The notes: generated by a model from the letters alone, not told the origin. Positions 16,074 to 25,040 are shown, counted from the stretch's first letter. The stretch: DNA of 38,925 bases from a bacterium (GCA_021824155.1 JAKALN010000004.1:1-38925), one strand, 5' to 3'. Program-made: numbers and translations.

Positions 16074-16886
16074 CTAGGGTGAAAAAAGATTGTAAAGAAA
16101 ATATTCGGAGGGCACTTCCGGATATCCCTGGAAGACATTAACCTTACGCGCCGTGGACCCGGCAGTTCCTACAGATGTTATTACCGACCCCTGGGAAGGA
16201 AAAGCGGCAGTTCCTATTAATGCCGCAGGCGTATTTGCATAAACAGGAATTATCCTTGCAATCAATCCGTTGGTTACGGGAATTGTCTGGCTTTGATAAT
16301 AAAATGTCTTTCCCGCCACTGTTGATTGCCCGGGACTAATGTACGTAAAATGATTTCCCGTACTTCTTGTCTGGCAGGGGTCAAACGCGTATCTTTGGAT
16401 AGACGGAGCTGTTCTGGTTCCGGAAATAAGCACAACTTCCAGCGCGGCATTGTTGCAGGCTCCCGAAGCATCTCCCCAATAAACGGTAAAAGTGCCATTC
16501 CACGGATTTTGGTAAAGCGAGGCAGAATCGCTTGAATAGGGAGTAAGCCACAAATCAATTCCGTCATCCTGTGAAATAGGGTTTCCTCCGTTAAGAATAA
16601 ATGTCGTTCCCGAGATTTGGGTTAAAGTGGTAGTAAAACCAGAGTCTTGGGAAAAATTGGAATTTGCAATGGATGCATTGGATTTTATTGCCTGTTCTAC
16701 TCCGGCTTCTGCAGCGGAGAGGGCTTTTTGTGAATTTACCTGGTCTGTGGAATTTTTAAAACTGGTAATACTTCTCGAAGCTATTGATAAACCTACGGTA
16801 AGTGCTATAACCATTACCAAAACTACAATTAGTAAAGATTGACCTTTTTGTGATTTTAGCTTGTTTAAAAAGCTATTTTTTATCAT
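16074..16886 (-). CDS. PilX/GspK-like minor pilin-type protein
   Basis: 270 aa. A basic leader (KNSFLNKLKSQKG) precedes QSLLIVVLVMVIALTVGLSI, a pilin-like hydrophobic helix, and the PilX N-domain signature ALSAAEAGVEQAI. Residue +5 after the putative cleavage Gly is Ile, not the Glu of ordinary pilins, as in GspK/PilX-type tip subunits (family knowledge). The rest is a C-terminal domain of unknown type with several aromatic residues. A TTGACA promoter lies upstream at 16905-16933. Confidence 0.8.
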   Translation of the reverse strand: MIKNSFLNKLKSQKGQSLLIVVLVMVIALTVGLSIASRSITSFKNSTDQVNSQKALSAAEAGVEQAIKSNASIANSNFSQDSGFTTTLTQISGTTFILNGGNPISQDDGIDLWLTPYSSDSASLYQNPWNGTFTVYWGDASGACNNAALEVVLISGTRTAPSIQRYAFDPCQTRSTGNHFTYISPGQSTVAGKTFYYQSQTIPVTNGLIARIIPVYANTPAALIGTAAFPSQGSVITSVGTAGSTARKVNVFQGYPEVPSEYFLYNLFSP

Positions 16887-16904
16887 ATTTAAGGTATCAA
16901 ATAT

Positions 16905-16933
16905 AGAGTAGCAATCATTTATACCTCTGTCAA
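16905..16933 (-). promoter_or_regulatory. Candidate internal promoter before the PilX-like gene
   Basis: Minus-strand TTGACA (16928-16933), a 17-nt spacer and TGC-TACTCT (TACTCT at 16905-16910). The -35 is perfect, while the -10 is weak but extended. It would drive pilX-pilM-pilN-pilO separately from the upstream prepilins. The 87-bp spacer (16887-16973) is otherwise empty. Confidence 0.45.
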
Positions 16934-16973
16934 GCTGTCGGATTATAATTTAGCCGGCGGGCTTAAAATTTTA

Positions 16974-17606
16974 TTAGAATCCGTTGTTTCTTATTGTAAC
17001 CGACGTTGAAAAAGGTATAGTCGCATTTTTTTCGCTGATAAAAGTGCTTGACGAGGATGAAATTTGGGATAAGGTAAAGTTTATGCCTATTGTAGGCGGT
17101 TCGGTAAGGGTGTGACCAGTACAGGTAAAATAACATTTTGTAGGATCAACGGAAACCGTTGAAGTGTCTATCAGGGAAGAAGAATTTGAAGCAATTGTGT
17201 ACGGGTTTCCCGAACATGAAAACACAGTTTGCCCTCCGTCAAATGAAGTTATTTTAACGTAATAAAACTGTTGCGGGGTAGGGGTAGGTAAGGGGGAAGG
17301 AGAACCCGATGGCAGGGGAGTAGGAGCAGGAACACAGACAGTGGTATAAGTAACACCGTCCGTACTTACACCGTTAAAAGCTTGGGCAAAGGTTAACATT
17401 TTTGAAATTTGGATAATCGCGTAGTTTCCATTTTCCCTTACGTTATTCAAAACAGTTGACTTATTCGAACCCCTTAACGAGGACACGATAATCCCCGTAA
17501 CGATCATGCCTACGACGACCATAATAACTATAACCGTTAAAAGCTCTACTAACGTATAGCCTTTTTGCGGATTCTTAATCCTTAATCCTAAATTCTTAAT
17601 TTTCAT
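16974..17606 (-). CDS. Prepilin, PilW/PilJ-like minor pilin
   Basis: 210 aa. The leader ends NPQKG and the mature part begins YTLVELLTVIVIMVVVGMIV, with Glu at +5. The head has a Pro/Ser/Thr-rich stretch (PAPTPLPSGSPSPLPTPTP, about residues 93-111) and paired cysteines. The leader region is written by four DNA heptamers (17572-17599). The start ATG overlaps the previous stop as TAATG. Processing by PilD (20383-21198) is expected. Confidence 0.85.
   Translation of the reverse strand: MKIKNLGLRIKNPQKGYTLVELLTVIVIMVVVGMIVTGIIVSSLRGSNKSTVLNNVRENGNYAIIQISKMLTFAQAFNGVSTDGVTYTTVCVPAPTPLPSGSPSPLPTPTPQQFYYVKITSFDGGQTVFSCSGNPYTIASNSSSLIDTSTVSVDPTKCYFTCTGHTLTEPPTIGINFTLSQISSSSSTFISEKNATIPFSTSVTIRNNGF
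17572..17599 (-). repeat. Heptamer repeat encoding a prepilin leader
   Basis: Plus-strand units TTCTTAA, TCCTTAA, TCCTAAA, TTCTTAA follow one another without gaps and end 4 nt inside the start codon region of the 17606 prepilin. They encode the NLGLRIKN part of its leader peptide. Confidence 0.8.
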
Positions 17607-18103
17607 TATGGTGTATTAAAAATAGTACCGTTAAGATTTGCAAAACAGGATTTTAAGCCGACATTATGGCAAAATTGGTTATTTTTATCCGTACATTTGC
17701 TGTCCGACCAGGAGACAGTTACGACCGTTAAAGCGCTTCCGCTGCAGGAAGGGGAATTCTGTGTTATATCTACTTCTCTTACAAATATCCCGTAATTTTG
17801 GCCGCAGGAATTAGAAACAGGGTCAACGGTTCTTAAAAGAGTCGTGCCCCCGTCCATACAATACCGCCCTGCAGTATAGGAGGAAAATAAATTCCAGTTG
17901 GATAAACTGGTCTGGCGCATTACCTCCATTGCTTCCTGGGCATACTGGCTGGCAATGTTTTGGTTTTTGGTGTATTGGACGTTGTTTAAGGCGGAAATAA
18001 CAGTTATCGTTATTGCAGATACGACCAAAACGGCCGCACCCAAGGCAACAAGTGCTTCAAGTAAACTTTGTCCCTTTTCTTTATTTTTATCTAATATTTC
18101 CAT
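17606..18103 (-). CDS. Prepilin, PilV-like minor pilin
   Basis: 165 aa. Leader MEILDKNKEKG, then QSLLEALVALGAAVLVVSAI: Gln at +1 (instead of Phe) and Glu at +5. This GQSLLE form is shared with the PilX-like gene (GQSLL). The head contains QYAQEAMEVMRQ, typical of PilV/GspI (AxxxxEAM..), and several Cys that could pair. The start overlaps the FimT-like gene by 17 nt; the stop is TAATG-coupled to the next prepilin. Confidence 0.84.
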   Translation of the reverse strand: MEILDKNKEKGQSLLEALVALGAAVLVVSAITITVISALNNVQYTKNQNIASQYAQEAMEVMRQTSLSNWNLFSSYTAGRYCMDGGTTLLRTVDPVSNSCGQNYGIFVREVDITQNSPSCSGSALTVVTVSWSDSKCTDKNNQFCHNVGLKSCFANLNGTIFNTP

Positions 18104-18596
18104 TATTATCTATTGTTATTGTAAGTGTTTTACTATAGCCGGTAAGCACAATTTTTGTGTTTCCGCCCGTAGCTCCGCTTGAGATTACAGGGTAGAAAAT
18201 ACTGCTTGCTGTGGTCTGTGAACTGAAAGTAATATTAGCCGGCAGCGTTGTTGTCTGGATACTGTGGGTGCCAAGACAGATAACGCTTAGAGTATAGGAA
18301 TTATTAAGGGTATTTATATCTACCTGATAGCCGTTTAGCACCTGTCCCGAGCACACGGCAGGCACAACCTGCGAAAGAGCGCGTGACCTTGCCAGCGTTA
18401 TTGTATTTTCCAGATCAGACCCTGCCTGCACCAAAGTTTGATTCCTGCTGTAGCTAACAAACGATGCTATCCCCATTGTCGAAAGGATGGCGATAACCGT
18501 AAAAACTACAATTAATTCCAAAAGAGTGAAGCCATCGGAAGATTTACGTTTTATGATTGATAATTCATGAATTTTATTATGTAGGCAGTCAACCAT
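18087..18596 (-). CDS. Prepilin, FimT/GspH-like minor pilin
   Basis: 169 aa. Leader ends KSSDG; the mature start FTLLELIVVFTVIAILSTMG carries Glu+5. The segment QAGSDLENTITLARSRALSQ matches the GspH/FimT helix (..l.s.l..ar..Ai..). The C-terminal beta-rich head ends TITIDNNGNIR. The start lies 13 nt after the preceding stop; the leader of about 21 residues is longer than in classic pilins. Confidence 0.85.
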   Translation of the reverse strand: MVDCLHNKIHELSIIKRKSSDGFTLLELIVVFTVIAILSTMGIASFVSYSRNQTLVQAGSDLENTITLARSRALSQVVPAVCSGQVLNGYQVDINTLNNSYTLSVICLGTHSIQTTTLPANITFSSQTTASSIFYPVISSGATGGNTKIVLTGYSKTLTITIDNNGNIR

Positions 18597-18609
18597 AAAT
18601 ATTATTTTA

Positions 18610-19062
18610 TTAAGGGTTTTTTACCGTGTAAGACCAGTTTGTGGTTCCGGTGCATGGGGCTATGTTTGAAGTATCTTTTTGGTTATCGTTAAGGTTTTCA
18701 AGACAGGCTATTATTGAATAGGTTGTGCCGTCCGAAGAAAATGTGTAACTTCCGCCCAAGGGGTCGCACGGGATTGTCTGCATATACGTTGTGCCGTTTA
18801 AGGCCAAGGATGTCGTATTGCAAGCGGGAAGGGAAGTAGGATAACTTCCCTGGTCGGACCTGTAAAGCTCCATTGCCGACTGAATCTGGCGTAAATCCGA
18901 TTTTCTCTGTGCGTCCCTTGCCCTTTGCCTTACGCCTACAAAATTGACCATAAGAAGCGTAGCCAAAACACCTATAATCGCAATTACAATTAAAAGTTCT
19001 ATTAAAGTAAAACCCTTACCCGAATTTTTAACTTTAAATTTTAAATTTTTAATTTGCTTCAT
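18610..19062 (-). CDS. Prepilin, GspG/PilA-like major pseudopilin type
   Basis: 150 aa. Leader ends NSGKG; the mature part FTLIELLIVIAIIGVLATLL is followed by ARDAQRKSDLRQIQSAMELYRSDQGSYP, the GspG-type hallmark. The small head has two Cys pairs. The leader KNLKFKVKN is encoded by four heptamers (19025-19052). ATGA overlap with the upstream prepilin. It is a candidate major subunit, but which of the several pilins is the major one cannot be decided from sequence. Confidence 0.87.
   Translation of the reverse strand: MKQIKNLKFKVKNSGKGFTLIELLIVIAIIGVLATLLMVNFVGVRQRARDAQRKSDLRQIQSAMELYRSDQGSYPTSLPACNTTSLALNGTTYMQTIPCDPLGGSYTFSSDGTTYSIIACLENLNDNQKDTSNIAPCTGTTNWSYTVKNP
19025..19052 (-). repeat. 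Heptamer repeat encoding a prepilin leader
   Basis: Plus-strand units TTTTTAA, CTTTAAA, TTTTAAA, TTTTTAA lie inside the first codons of the 18610-19062 prepilin gene and encode its IKNLKFKVKN leader. Confidence 0.8.
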
Positions 19063-19604
19063 GGTGTCACATTAGGACTTGTTACTGCAAAATTGCAGGG
19101 CCCGCCGCAGGAATTTGCAGTTATCCCGTTTGCTGCGATGCTCGGACACTCGTTGTTAACCAGATTCTTACAAATCTGCGGGTCGGACGTACCTCTATCA
19201 AGCGTAGCATAAAGATAATAAGATTGTCCAGTTGAATAGTAAACATAATTGTCGGAAGAAACAGGGTCTTTAGGAAGTAAATTCATATATGGCTGCCATT
19301 GGGTTCCCCAATCCGCAGTTGTCAAATCAAGCCTTACAATTCTGTAAAGAGGGGGGGTAACCGCAGAGTAAGACGGATATTTTCCGTTGTCCTGATAATA
19401 GGTTTCAAGGGCCCTTTGGATTTGGGCCAAATCCGATTTTCTTCTTGAATCGTTTGCTTTTTGAAACTGGGCAAAGGGATTAAGCGCAACTATAGATCCT
19501 ACAGCAAGAACAGAAAGAATCCCTATAACAACAATAAGCTCCACAAGCGTAAAACCTTTTTCTTTATTTGAAATTTGAAATTTGAAATTTGAAATTTTAT
19601 TCAT
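19059..19604 (-). CDS. Prepilin, GspG-like
   Basis: 181 aa from ATG 19604. Leader [17 protein letters not shown]; mature FTLVELIVVIGILSVLAVGS, then NDSRRKSDLAQIQRALETYYQDNGKYPS, the GspG-type signature. The ATG shares a base with the upstream stop (TAATG), which decides this start over a longer in-frame extension to 19685 lying inside the preceding gene. The leader comes from four perfect ATTTGAA heptamers (19566-19593). Cysteines in the head (CKN...CPS...CGGPC) suggest disulphides. Confidence 0.86.
   Translation of the reverse strand: MNKISNFKFQISNKEKGFTLVELIVVIGILSVLAVGSIVALNPFAQFQKANDSRRKSDLAQIQRALETYYQDNGKYPSYSAVTPPLYRIVRLDLTTADWGTQWQPYMNLLPKDPVSSDNYVYYSTGQSYYLYATLDRGTSDPQICKNLVNNECPSIAANGITANSCGGPCNFAVTSPNVTP
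19566..19593 (-). repeat. Perfect 4x heptamer (ATTTGAA) encoding a prepilin leader
   Basis: Four identical ATTTGAA units on the plus strand. On the coding (minus) strand they give the NFKFQISN portion of the prepilin leader, a 7-nt unit read with a 7-codon period. Confidence 0.9.
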
Positions 19605-20512
19605 TATTGTGTACATAAACTGCCGCTGCAGGTTGTTGTTCCGGGCCCAGAGTAACAAGTTAAAGTACCGCCATATATCGTACACTGGCTTTGAACTACA
19701 CTGTTACAGTGCCCGCTTGATACTGCATAATAATTAGGATTGCAGTTAAAAGGCGCAGGTGTGGGCGTAGGGGTAGGAGTCGGAGTCGGAACGGGCGTAG
19801 GAGTAGGGCTTGACGTAGGCGAGGGCGTAGGAGTAGGGCTTGACGTAGGCGAAGATGACGGAGTAGAAGAACCGGTAGGCAAAGGAGTAGAAGAACCGAT
19901 AACGGGGTTTGGTAGAGGATTTGCAGCTATATAAGAACAATTTACGTTTCCCGATACAACGCAATAGTTGTAGCCCAAAGCCTGGTAATTTGTAGGTAAG
20001 CAATTTGAAAGCTGGGACAAAGCGCAGGAAGTCTGGAGGCTTGCGGTAGAGGACATTTTTGCAAAAAGGACGTTCCACTGCGGACAGCTGCTGCCGTCTG
20101 TTTCATATAAATAAGAAACCGCCCCCGAAGCAGGGTAATCCGGGTCCTGCGGAACCGTCTGGAGATAAACAGAAGAACCTTTGGTAAACGAACCTCCCAT
20201 GGAAACAGAAGCCGGATAGCAGTTTACGTCGGAGAGGTAAGAATCCAAAGCACTTCTTATCTGCGTTAAATCATGCTGTCTTCTTGCGTCTTTTGCCTTA
20301 TCGAGCTGTTTTATGGGGTTTAAAGTGACTATAGCCATGGTAATAAGGGTAGAAAGAATTACTACAACCACAAGAAGTTCTACTAGAGTAAACCCAAAAA
20401 TACCATTATGCGGGTAACTATTAAATCCCCTAAAAAAAGGCTTATAATGCTTCCTGTTACTAAAAAGGGTCCAAAAGGAATTGTATCTTTTATGGATGCC
20501 TTTTTTCTCCAT
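19604..20512 (-). CDS. Large prepilin with a Pro/Thr/Ser-rich linker
   Basis: 302 aa if started at ATG 20512. The pilin motif [21 protein letters not shown] begins at residue 41 (Glu+5 present), followed by [24 protein letters not shown] repeat segment (about 208-257) leads to a Cys-rich C-terminal domain of about 45 residues. No ATG, GTG or TTG lies between 20512 and the motif, so either the leader is unusually long (40 aa), overlapping pilD by 130 nt, or a non-standard start is used. The P/T/S part is a plausible O-glycosylation target. Confidence 0.8.
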   Translation of the reverse strand: MEKKGIHKRYNSFWTLFSNRKHYKPFFRGFNSYPHNGIFGFTLVELLVVVVILSTLITMAIVTLNPIKQLDKAKDARRQHDLTQIRSALDSYLSDVNCYPASVSMGGSFTKGSSVYLQTVPQDPDYPASGAVSYLYETDGSSCPQWNVLFAKMSSTASLQTSCALSQLSNCLPTNYQALGYNYCVVSGNVNCSYIAANPLPNPVIGSSTPLPTGSSTPSSSPTSSPTPTPSPTSSPTPTPVPTPTPTPTPTPAPFNCNPNYYAVSSGHCNSVVQSQCTIYGGTLTCYSGPGTTTCSGSLCTQ

Positions 20513-21198
20513 AGAATTAGTATGAGACCAATAAATGCTCCTGTCAAGAAAGCTAAATATAAAGAAATGATTATTTTAGGAAAGCCCAAAACCAACCCCA
20601 AAAGAAAAGCAAGTTTTACGTCTCCGAAGCCCATTCCTTTTCCTCCTGTAAAAAGAAACAGAATAAAGAAAAATAAAAATGAGCCGGCAGCGGAAATTAA
20701 ATTCAAAATAAAAAACTGAGGATTAATGGCAAGGTATATAAAACTTATAAGAATTGCGGGAAGAACTATCTTATCGGATATTATCCCGTATTTTAAATCT
20801 TCCAAAAAAACAATTATAAAAGACCCTGTAATAAATAAATAATAGAGCAACGATATAATCTTAAGGTAAGGAGGATTTAAAAAAGACGTCTGAATCCCCG
20901 GATAAAAAATAAATATAAAAACCGCGGAAAATAAAATTCCGGTGATAATCTCCGACAAGGGATAATAATAGTTTATTCTTTTATGGCAGTACCTGCATTT
21001 TCCCCGCAGTATTAAAAAAGATAGAAGGGGAACAAGGTCTTCCCATTCCAGGTTTTTTTTGCAGAATTCACAATGCGACCTTCCTTTAACTATAGCTTCG
21101 CCGCTTTTCAGCCTGTCAGCTACAACATTAAAAAACGATCCGAAGAAAGTACCTATAAAAAACAGGAAAAGTACCGAAAGGTAGATTAAATTACTCAT
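20383..21198 (-). CDS. pilD: Prepilin peptidase / leader methylase PilD
   Basis: 271 aa integral membrane aspartyl protease of family A24. The N-terminal cytoplasmic loop has two CxxC pairs (CEFC, CRYC), typical of the bifunctional enzymes that also N-methylate the pilin. The catalytic aspartates lie in [11 protein letters not shown] and [10 protein letters not shown]. About eight membrane helices are seen. It overlaps the glycosyltransferase gene by 4 nt (ATGA). The C-terminal 130 nt overlap the next prepilin gene in another frame. Confidence 0.95.
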   Translation of the reverse strand: MSNLIYLSVLFLFFIGTFFGSFFNVVADRLKSGEAIVKGRSHCEFCKKNLEWEDLVPLLSFLILRGKCRYCHKRINYYYPLSEIITGILFSAVFIFIFYPGIQTSFLNPPYLKIISLLYYLFITGSFIIVFLEDLKYGIISDKIVLPAILISFIYLAINPQFFILNLISAAGSFLFFFILFLFTGGKGMGFGDVKLAFLLGLVLGFPKIIISLYLAFLTGAFIGLILILWRKKASIKDTIPFGPFLVTGSIISLFLGDLIVTRIMVFLGLL

Positions 21199-23201
21199 CC
21201 TTCTATATTCTTAATCGTCTTTGTTAAATCGTCAAGAAAATTAGATTTAAAAACTTTATTGTATTCATTTATGATAGTTTTTGCTTTTTTTTCATTCTTA
21301 AAACAGCTGATATAATTATAATACTGGAAAAAATAGGGGACCGGATTATATCTGTCCAGCTCTATGGCGGCATTCAGGTTCATCTGAGCCAACCCGCAAT
21401 TATTCTCTTTTAGATAGTAATTTCCTATCGACTGAAAGGCTGCCGGATTACTGCCGTCCGCTTCCAGCGCTTTTTGGTAATATTCCGAAGCGGATACTTT
21501 GTCGCCATAGTGGTTAAGAAAATAATTCCCTGTTCTTACCAATGCATTAGAGTAAAACAGGGGAATGTCCGCAATCGTTAAGTTACCCATTACCAAAGTA
21601 TCCGTTTTGGGAATATGAAAACTTTTCCATAATTTCCCCATTTGTTTTTTATACTCGGCGTTTGAGGGAAGGTCTCCTATAAAAAGCTTATTTGACAGCC
21701 CGTAAGGAACCCAATTTAACTGTTTTCCTTTTGTAGGTTCGATATCCGCTATGGAGAAAACCGGTGTTGTTTTTGCTATTTCCAAAGTAACATTAACGTT
21801 GGAATTTATTTTATTTTTCTCATTGGGATATTTTTTTAAGTAACTTTCCTGTTTGTCTTTGAAATATTTATTTTCCGTTACTCCGTTTATGTTTACCACC
21901 TGCACGTCAGGCCTGAAATTTTTACCGAAATGGACATACCACGTATTAAATAAAACAGTGTCTCCATTTAAAAATATCATAGAATTTTTCGGAAGGGGGC
22001 TAAGCAAATCGTAAGCTACATCATCTCCCGCTGTTAAACCGCTTAAATCCGTTTTTACGTAATTAAACCTGAAAAGCATCAGGGGAATTAAAATAAAAAC
22101 ACAGATTATAAGTGATGACAATATCTTTTTGGACAAAAATTTATCTAAAATAGTTTTTAAAAGTAGGAGTCCAAACGGAAAAAGCATTAAATAAACGATA
22201 AAGGAGAGAGTAATAAACCTTTCATAAACCCCTAAATTAAATGAATTTACAAACGGAAAACCGGAATAATAAACAAAAAACGGGCCCGATAATATAAAAG
22301 CCAAAAAAAGGGACAGGAGGAGTTTCCTATTATTTTTAAGAAGATGAATAAGTCCCAGGAAGATAACAAATGATGCCGGAATAGTTGCCTGGGTAATTAT
22401 ATTAAAAAAATAAATTTTAACGTCTATAATTCTTTGCTCAACTGAAGAACTTGCAAACGAGCCGATACTGAATGTACCGTAATCTTTTCTTAACACCAGG
22501 TGTAAAAATGAATCTAAATTATGTACGTGGTCCCAATTTATCGGTGGGTTATGAAAAGATGCTATCGGGATATAAATATAAGGAATTAGTCCTAAAGCTC
22601 CAAACAGAAAACTCAAGACGATATTTTTGGGCTTTTTGAAATCTTTTATAAGCCGGGGAAAAACCAGAACCAAAAGCGAAGGGAATATAAGAATAATCGT
22701 TTGGTGGTTAGTTAAAGAAAGCCCTGCTATAAAGGCAAGCAAAAAAAGATATTTTATATTTTTGCTTGAGGAATATACAACCGCTGTTAAAAAAAGCAAA
22801 AGTGCAAAAAAATTATTCAGGGCAAATACTTCCCCTATTTCATTGTAAAACCAGAAATAGTATGTAAAAGCCAAAAGAAGGGCCGATATTACACTTATGA
22901 GCCTGCTCTTTGTAAATTTTAGGGATAGGTAATAAAAAATTAATACCCCAAACGCTCCGGAGAAAGCGGAAATTAAGCCTATCATAAAAGCAGGGGATAT
23001 AAAGTTTATCCTGGAAAGTAAAAATCCCAAAAAAGTAAAAAGAGGATAACCGGGAGCATGTGCGACACCCATTGTAGCCGCGGCATTTAGTAAATCTCCT
23101 ACATCTCCTCCATAAGTTGCCCTTGAAAGGTTGTGTATATAAATTGCCAGAACGCCGATAAAAATAGTCAGAGGCAGAAGATTCTTTCTAATAAAAACCA
23201 T
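21195..23201 (-). CDS. DUF2723-type membrane glycosyltransferase with C-terminal TPRs
   Basis: 668 aa. The N-terminal half has about ten membrane helices and the DUF2723/TMEM260-like signature GGDVGDLLNAAATMGVAHAPGYPLFT plus NEIGEVFALNNFFALL. A soluble domain and two or three TPR repeats follow (SASEYYQKALEADGSNPAAF, LAQMNLNAAIELDRYNPVPYF). Members are GT-C fold enzymes; TMEM260 is reported to be an O-mannosyltransferase. The position between prepilin genes and pilD suggests pilin glycosylation, which is inference. Confidence in the family is good, in the exact sugar low. Confidence 0.78.
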   Translation of the reverse strand: MVFIRKNLLPLTIFIGVLAIYIHNLSRATYGGDVGDLLNAAATMGVAHAPGYPLFTFLGFLLSRINFISPAFMIGLISAFSGAFGVLIFYYLSLKFTKSRLISVISALLLAFTYYFWFYNEIGEVFALNNFFALLLFLTAVVYSSSKNIKYLFLLAFIAGLSLTNHQTIILIFPSLLVLVFPRLIKDFKKPKNIVLSFLFGALGLIPYIYIPIASFHNPPINWDHVHNLDSFLHLVLRKDYGTFSIGSFASSSVEQRIIDVKIYFFNIITQATIPASFVIFLGLIHLLKNNRKLLLSLFLAFILSGPFFVYYSGFPFVNSFNLGVYERFITLSFIVYLMLFPFGLLLLKTILDKFLSKKILSSLIICVFILIPLMLFRFNYVKTDLSGLTAGDDVAYDLLSPLPKNSMIFLNGDTVLFNTWYVHFGKNFRPDVQVVNINGVTENKYFKDKQESYLKKYPNEKNKINSNVNVTLEIAKTTPVFSIADIEPTKGKQLNWVPYGLSNKLFIGDLPSNAEYKKQMGKLWKSFHIPKTDTLVMGNLTIADIPLFYSNALVRTGNYFLNHYGDKVSASEYYQKALEADGSNPAAFQSIGNYYLKENNCGLAQMNLNAAIELDRYNPVPYFFQYYNYISCFKNEKKAKTIINEYNKVFKSNFLDDLTKTIKNIEG

Positions 23202-23209
23202 TGGAGTGA

Positions 23210-23779
23210 TTACTCAGAGCACCAATAGCATGTACCCGAAGTTGGATTTGGACACAGGGTTGTAGACAGTGCTGTAGCAAGGCTATTGTTTGTCGTATCG
23301 GATGCGTTCCTCTGAGACCTGGATTTAGGAGCATAACAGGCAGTCAAGTTTGTCGAAGTGCCTTTAACATATATCTGGTTAAGTATATTGGTAACCGATG
23401 TAAAGCTGGATTTAAGTTCTCCGTCGGTTATAAGAGCCTGGATACATCCGTTAGCCCCGAGAAGGTTGCTTAAATTTTCGCCTCCCGCGGTAACTGTTGC
23501 GGCAGATAGCACACAACTTGTTGCACTTGCATTCGCAGTATCATTCCAAGGCATTGCACTGTGAGTTGTATAATACCTTACATTTGCGTCTATATATTCA
23601 ATTAAAGTATTTTTGGTATTTGCATCCTGGGCTTTATTCAGCTGTTCGAAAGGATCGATGGTTGCGATTAACGCTGCTGCCAAAACTCCTAAAATTCCGA
23701 TGACGACCAAAAGTTCGATAAGGGTAAATCCTGAGGATTTTTTGAATAATTTCTTTAGCGCTTCAATGAGCTTTTTCAT
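23210..23779 (-). CDS. Prepilin
   Basis: 189 aa from ATG 23779. Leader MKKLIEALKKLFKKSSG; mature FTLIELLVVIGILGVLAAAL with Glu+5, then DPFEQLNKAQDANTKNTLIEYIDANVRYY. An in-frame upstream ATG (23827) would add 16 residues and lies close to the pilC stop; the 23779 start gives the normal leader length. The head is Ser/Thr/Asn-rich and ends with a CYWC motif. It lies between pilC and the glycosyltransferase. Confidence 0.85.
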   Translation of the reverse strand: MKKLIEALKKLFKKSSGFTLIELLVVIGILGVLAAALIATIDPFEQLNKAQDANTKNTLIEYIDANVRYYTTHSAMPWNDTANASATSCVLSAATVTAGGENLSNLLGANGCIQALITDGELKSSFTSVTNILNQIYVKGTSTNLTACYAPKSRSQRNASDTTNNSLATALSTTLCPNPTSGTCYWCSE

Positions 23780-23834
23780 TGTATATATCAATATTAAACA
23801 TATACCAAATACCTTGTCAATAGGCATTTTAGCC

Positions 23835-25040
23835 TTATTGTATGCTCGATATTAAACTGTAAATAGGCGTTATAACAGATATAATTAAAAACGCTACGCC
23901 GACACCCAAAACTACCATAATAAAAGGTTCCATAGCTGTTGTAAGGGCCTTAACCGTTCCATCTACTTCTCTTTCAAAATATTCCGACGCCCTTGTCAGT
24001 GAATCGTCAACTTTTCCCGTTTGCTCTCCTACTTTTACCAGCTGTATAAGAATCGGAGGAAACAGGGGATAAACAGACATCGCATCTCCTATGGTTACAC
24101 CTTTTTCAACCTGTTTGGAAACATCTTTAATGGCGTTTCTGTAATGCACATTATTAGCCGTATCTGCGGTCTCTATAAGTGCATCAACAACCAGAGTCCC
24201 AGTACCAACTAAAAGTCCGAAAGTCCTTGCGAATTCGGCAAGTATTGTCTGCTGTATCAGTTTACCGAAAATCGGAAGCTTTAACATTATACTGTCTATA
24301 ATAAGCTCGCCCTCTACGGTTTTCTTCCAGCGCCTGAAAAAGTAAAATCCGCCCACAACGGCCAATATTACAATAAACCAGAAGGAACTTATAAAATTAG
24401 AAATTCCAATTACTATTTGAGTAGGAAGAGGAAGCGGAACGTTAAGGTTTTGGTATAAAAGAGTAAGCTGCGGTATTACGAAAATCATCATAATAAACAT
24501 AACTACAACCATCAAAATAATAACTATTACCGGATACATCAGGGCAGACCTTATAGTACCCCTTAGTTTTGTCTGTTTTTCCAGGTTGTCCGCAAGCCTC
24601 AAAAGCACTTTATCTAAAAGTCCGGAGGCTTCTCCCGCCTTTATTAAAGAAATATAAATAGGGGAAAATACATTTGGATATTTTGATATGGAAGAAGAAA
24701 GTGTTTTCCCCTCTTCAACGTCATTGATAATACTGTTTACTATTTCCACCATTGCAGGATTTTGCACCTGGTCTTTTAAAATTCCCAAGGCCTTCATAAG
24801 GGTTAATCCAGAAGCAAGCATCGAGGAAAGCTGTCTTGTAAAAAGAACCAAATCCGAGCTTTTTACCCTTTTAAGCATCGGAAAAGCTCTGGCAATAGGA
24901 TTATCCTCTTCCTTGATTATGTGGATAGGGGTTAGTTCTTTGCTTCTTAAATACTGGGCCGCCTCGTTTATGTCACCGGCATCAATTACTCCCTGTTCCA
25001 GTTTTCCGTCTTTTGTCGCAGCTTTATAATGAAGTTTCAT
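23835..25040 (-). CDS. pilC: Type IV pilus inner-membrane platform protein PilC
   Basis: 401 aa of the GspF/PilC family: an N-terminal cytoplasmic domain (LHYKAATKDGKLEQGVIDA), then two T2SSF repeats (FTRQLSSMLASGLTLMKAL about 67-190; FARTFGLLVGTGTLVVDAL about 270-390) and three membrane helices. It anchors PilB and PilT at the membrane. It starts 3 nt after pilT and is followed 8 nt or more later by a prepilin. Confidence 0.95.
   Translation of the reverse strand: MKLHYKAATKDGKLEQGVIDAGDINEAAQYLRSKELTPIHIIKEEDNPIARAFPMLKRVKSSDLVLFTRQLSSMLASGLTLMKALGILKDQVQNPAMVEIVNSIINDVEEGKTLSSSISKYPNVFSPIYISLIKAGEASGLLDKVLLRLADNLEKQTKLRGTIRSALMYPVIVIILMVVVMFIMMIFVIPQLTLLYQNLNVPLPLPTQIVIGISNFISSFWFIVILAVVGGFYFFRRWKKTVEGELIIDSIMLKLPIFGKLIQQTILAEFARTFGLLVGTGTLVVDALIETADTANNVHYRNAIKDVSKQVEKGVTIGDAMSVYPLFPPILIQLVKVGEQTGKVDDSLTRASEYFEREVDGTVKALTTAMEPFIMVVLGVGVAFLIISVITPIYSLISSIQ

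Noticed and set aside
19740-19934. Plus-strand Val/Gly repeat ORF
   Set aside because: It is the reverse complement of the Pro/Thr-rich pilin linker; low complexity explains it.
21735-21755. GGTTCGATATCCGC, resembling a tRNA T-arm
   Set aside because: It lies inside the glycosyltransferase gene and no acceptor or anticodon stems surround it.
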